A DNA stretch of 50,605 bases from Pyrinomonadaceae bacterium. Its GTDB lineage: Bacteria; Acidobacteriota; Blastocatellia; Pyrinomonadales; Pyrinomonadaceae. This document shows positions 32,457-40,513 of this stretch, piece by piece. Each line of letters starts with the position of its first letter. Position 1 is the stretch's first letter. The stretch lies in contig JAIBCC010000038.1 of NCBI GenBank assembly GCA_019694395.1, forward strand, positions 1 to 50,605, in the 5' to 3' direction. The position numbers and the translations under genes were made by a program. The notes below the pieces were generated by a model, which searched no databases, had not been told where the DNA came from, and worked only from the letters and a program-made list of their open reading frames with translations.

Positions 32457-33462
32457 GCACCTGATCGCGGAAAATCTTTTCAATTACATCGGGATAAGCT
32501 TTATCCCAACCCCCGAACTGCTGAACAGTAAAAGGTAATTCGATTTTGGCAAATTCGGGGTTATTTTCATTCAATTTGTCATTAGTGACTGAGCGAAAAT
32601 GATACTTGACGAAGATTTTTTGGGCTTCGTCCGTCCATAAGTAATTGCGAAAGGCTTCAATTACCGGACGTTCATCGGCTTTTACATTTTTGTCCACAAT
32701 GGCAACCGGATGTTCGCTGAAAATGGTTGATTTGGGAATAATTACTTCAATCGGCGCATTTGCCTGTTTCATCAAAAGTCCTTCCAATTCATAAGTTATC
32801 AGCGCATCGCCAAATCCTGTTTCAAATTGTGTTCTGGCTTCACGCGCCGAACCGGGCGTGGAAACGACGTTTTTCCAAATTCCTTTCAGAGTTTCCAAAG
32901 CTTTTGCTTCGTCTTTTGCTCCGGCTTTTTCACTTTTCAAAAGTTCCGAGCCGTAAATCGCCAAAATTGACCATTGTGCCCCGCCGGAACTGACCGGATC
33001 GGGATGTATGACCTTAACGCCTTCTTTGGCTAAATCTGGAAAATCCTGAATTCCTTTGGGATTTCCTTTTCTGACCAGAATTACAAACGGAGTTTTATTG
33101 ACAATTCCTTTTTGTGCAGTTACATACCAGTCGCTCGGAACGTGTCCCGATTGAATCAAGCGAGTAACATCGCGCTCAATTGAAAGAATTGCAATTTGGG
33201 CGGGAACGCCTTGTTGAATTTGGTTGACAACGGTTTCCGAACCCGCAAAAGATGAAGTAAATTCGATTTCTTCGCCGTGTTCTTTACGCCATTTTTCTTT
33301 GAAAGCCGGATAAATTTCCTTTTCCAAGGATTCTTTCATCACCGAAAAAGCATAAACTGTGATGGTTCGTTTGCCGCCGCCATTTGACGGGCTAGGCAAA
33401 CACGCAGTCATCAAAATTGATAGAAAAATTATCAGAGTTATGAAAAATTTTATTCTGTTCAT
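32446..33462 (-). CDS. Sulfate-binding lipoprotein of the ABC importer (Sbp/CysP-like)
   Basis: 338 residues with a lipoprotein signal peptide (lipobox ILMTAC at about 16-21). Characteristic Sbp segments are VVNQIQQGVPAQIAIL, FVILVRKGNPKGIQDF, HPDPVSSGGAQW (the oxyanion-binding SGG) and QFGGWDKAYPDV. This favours sulfate or thiosulfate over molybdate as ligand. It is followed after 47 bp by the permease. The N-terminal Cys anchor would hold it to the inner or outer membrane. Confidence 0.9.
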   Translation of the reverse strand: MNRIKFFITLIIFLSILMTACLPSPSNGGGKRTITVYAFSVMKESLEKEIYPAFKEKWRKEHGEEIEFTSSFAGSETVVNQIQQGVPAQIAILSIERDVTRLIQSGHVPSDWYVTAQKGIVNKTPFVILVRKGNPKGIQDFPDLAKEGVKVIHPDPVSSGGAQWSILAIYGSELLKSEKAGAKDEAKALETLKGIWKNVVSTPGSAREARTQFETGFGDALITYELEGLLMKQANAPIEVIIPKSTIFSEHPVAIVDKNVKADERPVIEAFRNYLWTDEAQKIFVKYHFRSVTNDKLNENNPEFAKIELPFTVQQFGGWDKAYPDVIEKIFRDQVQKK

Positions 33463-33470
33463 TTCCCCTC

Positions 33471-34133
33471 CTAAAGTTTAAACTTCCAACTTGTCCCAAT
33501 AACGTGAAGGTCTCCGGGACGTGAAAACCCATCATTTTGACGCATATAATAAAGATCAAGTGATAAAATTTTGGTCAAAGTTCTGGTAATCCCGATGGTA
33601 AAACGGTTTCGGGAAAATTTAGCCAAAGACGAATCGTAAAAAACTTCATCGGTCAAATAAATTTTACTTTTCGTTTTCTTCGGCAAATCCTTTTCAATAG
33701 TCAGCGAAGGACGATAACGCCATGAATTCCCGACATTGCGGATTCGATATTCAAAAGTGCTGCGGTGCGATAAACCGACACTTTTAATTGGGAGTTTGTA
33801 ACCGATTCTTAAATTTAAACGGCTTTCATTTTGAAACTGACCCCGTGAATTCCGCATTTTGATTGACCAGAAGAACGGCTGAATTGTCCAATGTTTGTCG
33901 GGTTTGTAAATAAAACCGATGGCGTAGCGTCCGTCATTCAAACGCGAAATATTTTTGCCGAATCGCATCGTGACCGAAGTCCAAAAGTCAAACTGTTTTG
34001 ACAATGGAACGGTCAACATAACATCGTTCCACGATTGAATATCGTCCTGAGCAACCAAGGGAGGCGTTTGGGTTTTAACCGAAAGTGAAACCCAAAGCAG
34101 AACCGTCAAAGCTATTAAAATGTGTTTTCTCAA
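33471..34133 (-). CDS. DUF2490-family secreted beta-rich protein (copy 2)
   Basis: 220 residues with a signal peptide (...WVSLSVKTQ). DIQSWNDVMLTVPLSKQFDFW, FRSTFEYRIRN-like HRSTFEYRIRNVG and LDLYYMRQNDGF align with copy 1 at 29782. The start is a TTG at 34133, supported by GGAGGG eight bases upstream. The gene therefore overlaps the 88-residue gene by 59 bp. It lies 8 bp before the sulfate-binding protein, so an outer-membrane channel role for the importer is plausible but unproven. Confidence 0.8.
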   Translation of the reverse strand: MRKHILIALTVLLWVSLSVKTQTPPLVAQDDIQSWNDVMLTVPLSKQFDFWTSVTMRFGKNISRLNDGRYAIGFIYKPDKHWTIQPFFWSIKMRNSRGQFQNESRLNLRIGYKLPIKSVGLSHRSTFEYRIRNVGNSWRYRPSLTIEKDLPKKTKSKIYLTDEVFYDSSLAKFSRNRFTIGITRTLTKILSLDLYYMRQNDGFSRPGDLHVIGTSWKFKL

Positions 34134-34341
34134 TACTTTCGCCCTCCGTTTGCGGTTTATGGGTTAATTCGTGTAAACGCATTTCCAAAGCTTCGCGGCG
34201 GGAAAAAGCGATTACGCCCGTGTCTTTCCGAAAAGTGCGACATTTATTTTTTTTATCAGCACCGACAATAATTTCAGCCGTTTCAAAAACGATTCTGAAT
34301 TTTTTCAAGGTTCTTTTTTCGTAAAATAATCTGTTTTTCAT
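34075..34341 (-). CDS. 88-residue unknown protein, first gene behind the c-di-AMP riboswitch
   Basis: Basic, soluble, with no signal peptide: MKNRLFYEKRTLKKFRIVF, then ETAEIIVGADKKNKCRTFRK and AFSRREALEMRLHEL. No family is recognised. GGAGGG lies 12 bases before the ATG, a strong ribosome binding site, and the gene is the first reading frame after the riboswitch terminator. Its last 59 bp are also coding for the DUF2490 protein in another frame. Position and SD make it a real gene, and perhaps the primary riboswitch target. Confidence 0.72.
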   Translation of the reverse strand: MKNRLFYEKRTLKKFRIVFETAEIIVGADKKNKCRTFRKDTGVIAFSRREALEMRLHELTHKPQTEGESIEKTHFNSFDGSALGFTFG

Positions 34342-34372
34342 CTGTCTTTTTCCCTCCTTAACATTTTAAATA

Positions 34373-34406
34373 GAAAAAGAGGTGTGAAGTTCACGCCTCA
34401 CACCTC
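34373..34406 (-). terminator. Expression-platform terminator of the c-di-AMP riboswitch
   Basis: On the minus strand GAGGTGTGA and TCACACCTC form a perfect 9-bp stem with a 10-nt loop, followed by TTTTT. It lies 12 nt after the aptamer's closing stem and 32 nt before the first gene. Ligand-dependent premature termination is the simplest reading. Confidence 0.88.
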
Positions 34407-34417
34407 TCAAGATACTT

Positions 34418-34551
34418 TCGCCGTGTCCTTCTTCGATACGCCTACGAGATTAGCTGACGGGCTGGAAGCGAAGAAGTCTTCTTCTAAAAAATAGATACGC
34501 CCCTAAATCTTTGGTTCTCCCGTTTTGTTTCCACAGAAACAAATTCGGCGA
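34418..34551 (-). ncRNA. Cyclic di-AMP riboswitch (ydaO/yuaA type)
   Basis: In minus-strand order the conserved boxes are TCGCCGAA (34551 inward), GGGAGAACCAAA, GGGGCGTATCT, CTTCTTCGCTTCC, CCCGTCAGCTAATCTCGTAG and GCGTATC, ending with CGGCGA, which pairs with TCGCCG to close P1 (34546-34551 with 34418-34423). The CGTCAGCTAAxCTCGTAGGCG segment is the hallmark of the class. The length, about 134 nt, is normal. In known cases c-di-AMP turns expression off. Here it precedes an unknown protein, DUF2490 and a sulfate-type ABC importer. Confidence 0.9.
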
Positions 34552-34568
34552 CATTTAATTTGATTTGG

Positions 34569-34597
34569 AGAATATCAAACGAAAATTGTTTTGTAAA
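34569..34597 (-). promoter_or_regulatory. Candidate promoter of the c-di-AMP riboswitch operon
   Basis: On the minus strand TTTACA (34592-34597), a 17-bp spacer and TATTCT (34569-34574). Transcription would start near 34562, about ten bases before the aptamer. Confidence 0.55.
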
Positions 34598-34646
34598 CAC
34601 TTTTTTTTTATTGCGGTAGAGTTTTTTGCCCATTACAATTATCCAA

Positions 34647-36401
34647 ATGCTTGTTTTGCTTCATCTTTTTGCCCTTTTTTTGCTGGTTGGATTAGGCTTT
34701 TATGTTTTTGTGCAATCTCCACGCAGCCGTGCCAACCAAACTTTTGCGGCATTTATTTCCTTTTTGGCAATTTGGACGATTAAAGACCTGATCTTATGGA
34801 ATTTTCACGGCGAAAATGAATCGGCTTCGTGGTGGGCAGCAGCAAGTTTTATCATTGCCCTTTTAATGCAATGCAGTTTGGTGGTTTTTGCCTGGGTTTT
34901 TCCCGAAAATCTGCGGACTCCGCGAAAAAAAGCTGCGATTCTTTTCGCTCCAAGTTTGGTATTAATTCCCGCCGCCTTATTTGGTCTGTTGTGGCACAAA
35001 GTGGCTTTTATCAATGGAAAATTTAACATTGACCTCGGTCCACTGGCTTATATTTTCGTGGTTTATGTTTATGCGGTTTTTGTTTACGGGGCTGTCGTTT
35101 TGTTCAATAAATACCGCAAACATTATGGCACACAGGAATCTCAGCAAGTTGGGGCAATTTTATGGGCTTTGGTTATTACCGGCGTTTTGAAAACTTTGGC
35201 AAATATTGCTTTTCCTTTCTTTGGTATTTACGATTTGCTTCCATATTCTGCAATTTTTGTTCTTCCGGGTGTTTTAATTTATGCTTACGCCATTTCAAAC
35301 TTTAAACTTTTTTCACTGGAAAACGCTTTTGACCAATTCCGTTTATTTCCCATTACTTACAAAGTTGCGTTGAGCATCGCCAGCGTTGCAATTATTAGTT
35401 TTACTTTGTTTCAAATTCCTATTGTTTACGTTTCCTTTCAAGATGGAATGAATTTTGAGGCGTGGAAAAAATATCTGGTGTTCAGTGTTATCTCTGCACT
35501 TGTTCCAAATTTGTTGTTGGTGCTTTTAGTTGTGCGGACGATTTCGCGCCCTTTACAACGAATAACAATCGCGGCGGTGCGCGTAACGGAAGGCAATTAT
35601 GGAACGGAGGTCGAAGGTCGGCAAAGTAATGACGAGATTGGACTTTTGGCGACCTCGTTCAATGAAATGAGTCGAAAGATGGCAAATGATATTGAGCAGT
35701 TAAAGAATTTGAACGAACAATTAACCCGCACCGAAAAATTGGCGGCTATGGGAACTTTGGCAGCGGGAGTTGCTCACGAAGTCAATAATCCGTTGGCTTC
35801 GATTTCTTCACTTATCCAAATGATTCAGGCGAAACAAAATTTGGATGAGTCAACAGGGGAAAATTTGCGCTTGATTCAGACACAAATCCAACGTATAACT
35901 CAAGTTACAAAGGATATGATGGATTTTGCGCGGGTCCGTCCGGCGGCAAAGACTTTGGTTAGTATTAATGAAATTTCGGAAACAGCACTGCGTTTGGCGA
36001 GTTTTGATAAATCTTTCCAAAGACTGCAATTAACCAAAGAATATGGCGACAATTTGCCAAAGATTTTGGCTGATTCTGACCAATTACAGCAAGTTTTTCT
36101 CAATATTTTTCTTAACGCAAGGGACGCAATGCCCAACGGAGGCGAGCTTTCGGTTAAAACCTCAAACGGTGATAATTCAATCAAAGTTGAAATTGCTGAC
36201 AACGGAATTGGAATTGATGAAAACAGTGCGAAACAGATTTTTGATCCGTTTTTTACAACCAAACCCACTGGGAAAGGAACGGGTTTGGGATTGGCTGTTT
36301 GTTACGGCATCATTACGGCTCACGGAGGGAAAATAGAAGTTTCAAATAACCATAACAACGGCACAAAATTTATTATTCAATTACCTGCTGAAAATTCTTG
36401 A
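34647..36401 (+). CDS. Membrane sensor histidine kinase
   Basis: About 584 residues. Seven or so N-terminal membrane segments are followed by another span near 270-295, a HAMP-like linker (VRTISRPLQRITIAAVRVTEGNY), and HisKA with the phosphoacceptor in GVAHEVNNPLASI (His about 377). The ATPase domain shows NIFLNARDAMPNGG (N box), DNGIGI (G1), DPFFTTKPTGKGTGLGL (F and G2). It is NtrB-like in the His box. No response regulator is adjacent. The ATG at 34647 begins a clean hydrophobic segment; an in-frame TTG at 34626 is an alternative. It is divergent from the riboswitch operon. Confidence 0.92.
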   Translation: MLVLLHLFALFLLVGLGFYVFVQSPRSRANQTFAAFISFLAIWTIKDLILWNFHGENESASWWAAASFIIALLMQCSLVVFAWVFPENLRTPRKKAAILFAPSLVLIPAALFGLLWHKVAFINGKFNIDLGPLAYIFVVYVYAVFVYGAVVLFNKYRKHYGTQESQQVGAILWALVITGVLKTLANIAFPFFGIYDLLPYSAIFVLPGVLIYAYAISNFKLFSLENAFDQFRLFPITYKVALSIASVAIISFTLFQIPIVYVSFQDGMNFEAWKKYLVFSVISALVPNLLLVLLVVRTISRPLQRITIAAVRVTEGNYGTEVEGRQSNDEIGLLATSFNEMSRKMANDIEQLKNLNEQLTRTEKLAAMGTLAAGVAHEVNNPLASISSLIQMIQAKQNLDESTGENLRLIQTQIQRITQVTKDMMDFARVRPAAKTLVSINEISETALRLASFDKSFQRLQLTKEYGDNLPKILADSDQLQQVFLNIFLNARDAMPNGGELSVKTSNGDNSIKVEIADNGIGIDENSAKQIFDPFFTTKPTGKGTGLGLAVCYGIITAHGGKIEVSNNHNNGTKFIIQLPAENS

Positions 36402-36464
36402 CTTCATTTAAAAATAAGCGAAACTAAAAATTGTCTTAAATTCCAATCTAATTTTGAGGAAACA

Positions 36465-37787
36465 ATGAAAAACTATTGCTATGTTTTGGTTACTTTGGTG
36501 TTTCTGTGTCTGAATTTGTCGGCACAGGAAAAACCAATCGCGTTTATCAATGCGAAAATTATTCCGATTGTCGGAAATCCGATAGAAAACGGAATATTGA
36601 TTGTGCAAAACGGGAAAATAATTGCAGTTGGTGATGCTCAAACTGTTAAATTAACCGCAGATTTACAGAAATTTGATGCTCAGGGCAAAGTGATTATGCC
36701 GGGTTTGATAGATACCCATAGTCACATTGGTGAAGGCTCAGGAGCTGACAGCTCAAGCCCGATTCAACCTGATGTAAGATTGCTTGACGGGTTGAATCCT
36801 CGTGCAAGTTCTATTCAAAGAGCGCAAACCGGTGGAATTACAACCGCGAATGTGATGCCGGGTTCGGGGCATTTGGACAGTGGACAAACTCTCTATCTAA
36901 AACTGCGTGACGGAGCATTGAAAGTTGATGACCTTTTGATCTATGACGAAAAAGGAAATTTTATGGGCGGAATCAAATTTGCTAACGGGACAAATCCAAT
37001 TCGTCAAGGCGGAGGAAATTTTCCCGGAACTCGCGCCAAATCCGCCGCTTTGGTTCGTGAACAGTTAATTAAAGCTCAAGATTATAAAGCGAAAATTGTT
37101 AAAGCCGCAGGGGACGTTTCTAAAATGCCGCCCAGAGATTTAGCAATGGAAGCTTTGGTCGAAGTTCTCGACAAAAAGAGAGTTGTCCATTTTCATACAC
37201 ACCGGGCTGACGACATTATGACGGTTTTACGGCTACAAAAAGAATTTGGTTTTCGGGTTGTTTTGCAACATGTTTCAGAAGCCTGGAAAATCTCTGACGA
37301 AATTGCCAAAGCTAAGGTGCCATCCTCAATAATAATGATAGATTCTCCCGGCGGAAAGATTGAAACGCTTGATGTTTCGATGACAAATGGTGCGGCTTTG
37401 GAAAAATCAGGCGCACTTGTCGGGTTTCATACTGACGACAACATCACGGATTCGCGTTGGTTTCTAAGGTCGGCGGCAATGGCGGTGAGATTTGGAATGT
37501 CCCGCGAGAAAGCCCTTTACGGAATGACGATGGCAAATGCAATTATGCTGGATTTAGACAAAAAAACCGGCTCATTAGAGGTTGGAAAAGACGCGGATTT
37601 TATAGTTCTTTCGGGTGATCCCCTAAGTGTTTACACGCACGTTCTTGAAACCTGGGTTGAAGGCAAAAAAGTATTTGACCGCAGTAATCCTGCCGACTAT
37701 TTAATTGCTGTCGGCGGATATGGCGCAGGAAATGATAAAGCAGTTGATATTGATTGCTTTAATGATGACGAAGGAGGACATAAGTAA
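36465..37787 (+). CDS. Secreted metal-dependent amidohydrolase A
   Basis: 440 residues with a signal peptide (...LCLNLSAQ). It has the composite beta-sandwich/TIM-barrel layout of amidohydrolases: GKVIMPGLIDTHSHIG with metal ligands His85 and His87, HFHTHRADD, LQHVSEAWK, and FHTDDN near 327 supplying the catalytic Asp. All ligands expected of an imidazolonepropionase/dipeptidase-like enzyme are there. GAGGAAAC precedes the ATG. It is the first of a pair with amidohydrolase B, probably acting in the periplasm. The substrate is unknown. Confidence 0.88.
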   Translation: MKNYCYVLVTLVFLCLNLSAQEKPIAFINAKIIPIVGNPIENGILIVQNGKIIAVGDAQTVKLTADLQKFDAQGKVIMPGLIDTHSHIGEGSGADSSSPIQPDVRLLDGLNPRASSIQRAQTGGITTANVMPGSGHLDSGQTLYLKLRDGALKVDDLLIYDEKGNFMGGIKFANGTNPIRQGGGNFPGTRAKSAALVREQLIKAQDYKAKIVKAAGDVSKMPPRDLAMEALVEVLDKKRVVHFHTHRADDIMTVLRLQKEFGFRVVLQHVSEAWKISDEIAKAKVPSSIIMIDSPGGKIETLDVSMTNGAALEKSGALVGFHTDDNITDSRWFLRSAAMAVRFGMSREKALYGMTMANAIMLDLDKKTGSLEVGKDADFIVLSGDPLSVYTHVLETWVEGKKVFDRSNPADYLIAVGGYGAGNDKAVDIDCFNDDEGGHK

Positions 37788-39014
37788 ATGAAAAATAAAA
37801 AGTTAAAAATTAAAAATTTCAACTATTTTATCTTTTTCACTCTAATTTGTGTCCATCTGTGTTTATCAGTGGATAAAACTTTCGCTCAAATTGCTATTGT
37901 CGGCGAGACGGTTTGGACGATGAACGGCGAGCCGATTAAAAATGGCGCAATTTTAATTAATAATGGCAAGATTGAAGCAGTTGGAAACAATGCGACAATT
38001 AAAATCCCTGCTAATTATAGAGTTATCACTGCAAAAGTTGTAACTCCCGGCTTGATTGACGCGCATACTGTGGTCGGTTTGAACGGTTATTTGAACCAGC
38101 CGCACGACCAAATGGCGTTGGACGGTTCTGGACCGATGCAGCCAGAGCTTCGCGCCATTGATGCGTATAATCCTGATGAAAAATTAGTTGAATGGTTACG
38201 AGGATTTGGGATTACAACCATTCATACCGGACATCAACCTTCGGCGTTAATCTCCGGGCAGACGATGATTGCCAAAACAATCGGCAAAACTGCGGATGAA
38301 GCCGCGATTGTTCCAACGGCAATGGTGGCAGTAACGCTTGGCGATGATGGTTTAGCCCAGGGAAAGTCGCCGGGAACTCGCGCCAAGGCAGCGGCAATGC
38401 TTCGAGCGGAGTTAATCAAAGCCATTGAGAACTCAAAAAAAGCTGATTTACCGACGGATTTGCGATCCCTGATAATGGTTAGGATCATCAAGCGGGAAAT
38501 TCCGCTGTTAGTCACGGCGCACAAAGCTCAGGACATCGAAACGGCTCTTAGAATCGCCAAAGAATTTAATATCAAGCTGGTTTTAGATGGTGCTTCCGAG
38601 GCAAAAATGATTATCAACGATGTGAAAGCATCAGGTTTTCCGGTTATTGTTCACGCAACTATGGCAAGACCGGGTGGTGATGCAGAAAGTTTATCGCTTG
38701 AGGATGCGGCAAAACTAAAAGCCGCCGGAATTCCGATTGCTTTGCAAAGCGGTTTTGAAGGTTATGTGCCGAAAACCCGTGTCGTTCTCTTTGAAGCATC
38801 TATGGCGGCAGGAAACGGACTTTCTCAGCAAGATGCGTTGGCTGCAATCACGATTGACGCGGCAAAAATCCTTGGGATTGATAACCGTGTCGGCTCAATC
38901 GCGGTTGGAAAAGATGCGGATATTGCACTTTTTGACGGTGATCCGCTGGAATTCACGACGCATTGTGTTGGAACCATCATTAACGGCAAAGTTGTCAGCG
39001 AGGCAATTAGATAA
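37788..39014 (+). CDS. Secreted amidohydrolase paralogue B with degenerate metal site
   Basis: 408 residues, similar to protein A over its whole length. The HxH pair is broken (GLIDAHTVVG: His93, but Val95), LQHVSEA is replaced by LDGASEA, and the FHTDDN block by LQSGFEG. The metal centre therefore looks lost, while the C-terminal GSIAVGKDADIALFDGDPL is kept. AAGGAGG sits ten bases before the ATG, which directly follows gene A's TAA. The N-terminal 30 residues (signal peptide) are encoded by repeat-like DNA. It may be a non-catalytic partner of A. Confidence 0.85.
   Translation: MKNKKLKIKNFNYFIFFTLICVHLCLSVDKTFAQIAIVGETVWTMNGEPIKNGAILINNGKIEAVGNNATIKIPANYRVITAKVVTPGLIDAHTVVGLNGYLNQPHDQMALDGSGPMQPELRAIDAYNPDEKLVEWLRGFGITTIHTGHQPSALISGQTMIAKTIGKTADEAAIVPTAMVAVTLGDDGLAQGKSPGTRAKAAAMLRAELIKAIENSKKADLPTDLRSLIMVRIIKREIPLLVTAHKAQDIETALRIAKEFNIKLVLDGASEAKMIINDVKASGFPVIVHATMARPGGDAESLSLEDAAKLKAAGIPIALQSGFEGYVPKTRVVLFEASMAAGNGLSQQDALAAITIDAAKILGIDNRVGSIAVGKDADIALFDGDPLEFTTHCVGTIINGKVVSEAIR
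37790..37874 (+). repeat. Repeat strings forming the signal-peptide codons of amidohydrolase B
   Basis: AAAAAGTTAAAAATTAAAAA (37796-37815) is followed by GTGTCCATCTGTGTTTATCA and GTGGAT (37849-37874). Both are internally repetitive; the first recurs in minus orientation at 32428-32456. The second has the period-10 GTG-TC-TCTGTG style of the CACAGAG repeats in the his operon. Reading frame is kept through both, giving KKLKIKN and CVHLCLSVDKTFAQ. Confidence 0.5.
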
Positions 39015-40319
39015 ATGAACAAATTTACCCCTTTAATTTGCTTGGCAGTTATTTTTTTGGCGATGGTTTTTATTAACTATCGCCAGATTTTTGCTCAAAC
39101 GCCAAACCCGCAATCAACAACCGTTTCAGTTCAAATCAATCATGCCCCGGTTGCTGTTCCTGAGCCGTCTGAAAAGACAATGGCATACTATAACAGCGGC
39201 GTTATCTTATGGATTATCAATACTTTTCTGGGTTTCCTTGTTCCTTTTCTGTTTTTGCAGACAAAAGTGTCAGCAAAACTTCGTGATTTGTCAGAAAAAA
39301 TAACCCATAGATGGTATTTTACTTTGCCAATCTACTTTTTTCTTTTTCTGTTCATCAATTTTTTGCTTGGTTTGCCGTTGGATTATTATCAGGATTTCAT
39401 TCGCCAGCACGATTACGGATTATCAAACCAAACTTTTTCGAGATGGCTGACAAATTCGTTGATTTCCTTTGCAATAAGTTTGTTTCTTTGTTTATTAATC
39501 TGGATTCCCTACCTTCTTTTGCGAAAAAGTCCGCGCCGTTGGTGGCTTTATACAGGTATTTTGCTGATTCCTTTTTATTGTTTTGTGATGTTGGTAACTC
39601 CTGTCGTGATTGATCCGCTTTTTAATAACTTTGGAGCAATGAAAAACAAGGATTTGGAAGCAAAAATCTTGAAATTAGCTGATCGTGCCGGGATTGAAGG
39701 AAGTCGTGTTTATGAAGTTGATAAAAGTGCCGACACAAACGCTGTTAATGCCTATGTGACGGGCTTTATGGACACAAAAAGAATAGTTTTGTGGGACACG
39801 ATTATCAGTAAACTCGACGAAGATGAGCTTTTATTCGTGGTTGGTCATGAAATGGGACACTATGTTCTGGGTCATGTCGTTAAAGGATTGATTTTTCTTT
39901 CGATTATGACCTTTGTTTTGCTCTATTTGGTTTATAAAATCTCCACATTTCTAACTAATCGTTTCGGAAAAAGCTGGGGTTTTAGCGAATTATACGATCC
40001 TGCCGCGATTCCTTTACTGATTTTGGTAATCGGAGTTTTGTCTTTTGTATTCTCCCCATTGGCTTTGTGGTATAGCCGCGATGCCGAACACGAAGCCGAC
40101 CGTTTTGCCATCGAAATTACCCGCAATAATCACGCTGGGGCAACAGCTTTTGTCAAATTACAAACGGAAAACCTCAGTAACCCGCGTCCCGGCGAGTTGA
40201 TGAAGTTTTTCCGCGCCTCGCATCCGCCGATTGGCGAAAGAATTGACTTTTGCAACGAATATAAACCCTGGGAAAAGGGAGAGCCGTTGCAATATGATGG
40301 ATTGTTTAGGGGAAAATAG
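39015..40319 (+). CDS. M48-family zinc metalloprotease, Ste24-like
   Basis: 434 residues with several membrane segments. The zinc site HEMGH lies at 278-282, and the third ligand is in RDAEHEADRFA (about 358-368). TPVVIDPLFNNF and ADTNAVNAYVTGF match CAAX-prenyl-protease 1-like M48 enzymes, which in bacteria serve membrane protein quality control. The N-terminal segment ends ...QIFAQ, so a cleaved signal is possible. The ATG directly follows amidohydrolase B's TAA, making a three-gene operon. Confidence 0.92.
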   Translation: MNKFTPLICLAVIFLAMVFINYRQIFAQTPNPQSTTVSVQINHAPVAVPEPSEKTMAYYNSGVILWIINTFLGFLVPFLFLQTKVSAKLRDLSEKITHRWYFTLPIYFFLFLFINFLLGLPLDYYQDFIRQHDYGLSNQTFSRWLTNSLISFAISLFLCLLIWIPYLLLRKSPRRWWLYTGILLIPFYCFVMLVTPVVIDPLFNNFGAMKNKDLEAKILKLADRAGIEGSRVYEVDKSADTNAVNAYVTGFMDTKRIVLWDTIISKLDEDELLFVVGHEMGHYVLGHVVKGLIFLSIMTFVLLYLVYKISTFLTNRFGKSWGFSELYDPAAIPLLILVIGVLSFVFSPLALWYSRDAEHEADRFAIEITRNNHAGATAFVKLQTENLSNPRPGELMKFFRASHPPIGERIDFCNEYKPWEKGEPLQYDGLFRGK

Positions 40320-40340
40320 TTGAAAAGAAAGACATTTTAG

Positions 40341-40484
40341 TTGAAAACGGAAAGTGGAAAGTGGAAAACTTAGGATTTTTGGCGAAAATTAGAAGGTGGA
40401 AAGTAGAAAACTAGGTTCAATTAGCCAAAAGTTATTAACGAACTCAATAAACTTTCCACTTTCCACGTTCAATTTTCCGTTTAT
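40341..40484. repeat. Inverted repeat of GGAAAGTGGAAA type
   Basis: AAACGGAAAGTGGAAAGTGG at 40346-40365 faces TTTCCACTTTCCACG and AATTTTCCGTTT at 40453-40482. Inside is a further GGTGGAAAGTAGAAAAC. It fills the gap between the convergent M48 and FN3-like genes (40320-40513) and could work as a bidirectional terminator or be a MITE-like element. Confidence 0.6.
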
Positions 40485-40513
40485 TACATTCCTCTCTCTT
40501 TCAATTTTGTGAA

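Noticed and set aside
34418..34551. Molybdate, TPP or cobalamin riboswitch before the ABC importer
   Set aside because: The CGTCAGCTAA...CTCGTAGGCG core and the GGGAGAACC box fit the c-di-AMP class, and no box typical of the other classes was found.
35900..36268. 122-codon minus-strand frame inside the histidine kinase
   Set aside because: It lies wholly antisense to the HATPase domain and has no ribosome binding site or recognisable motif.
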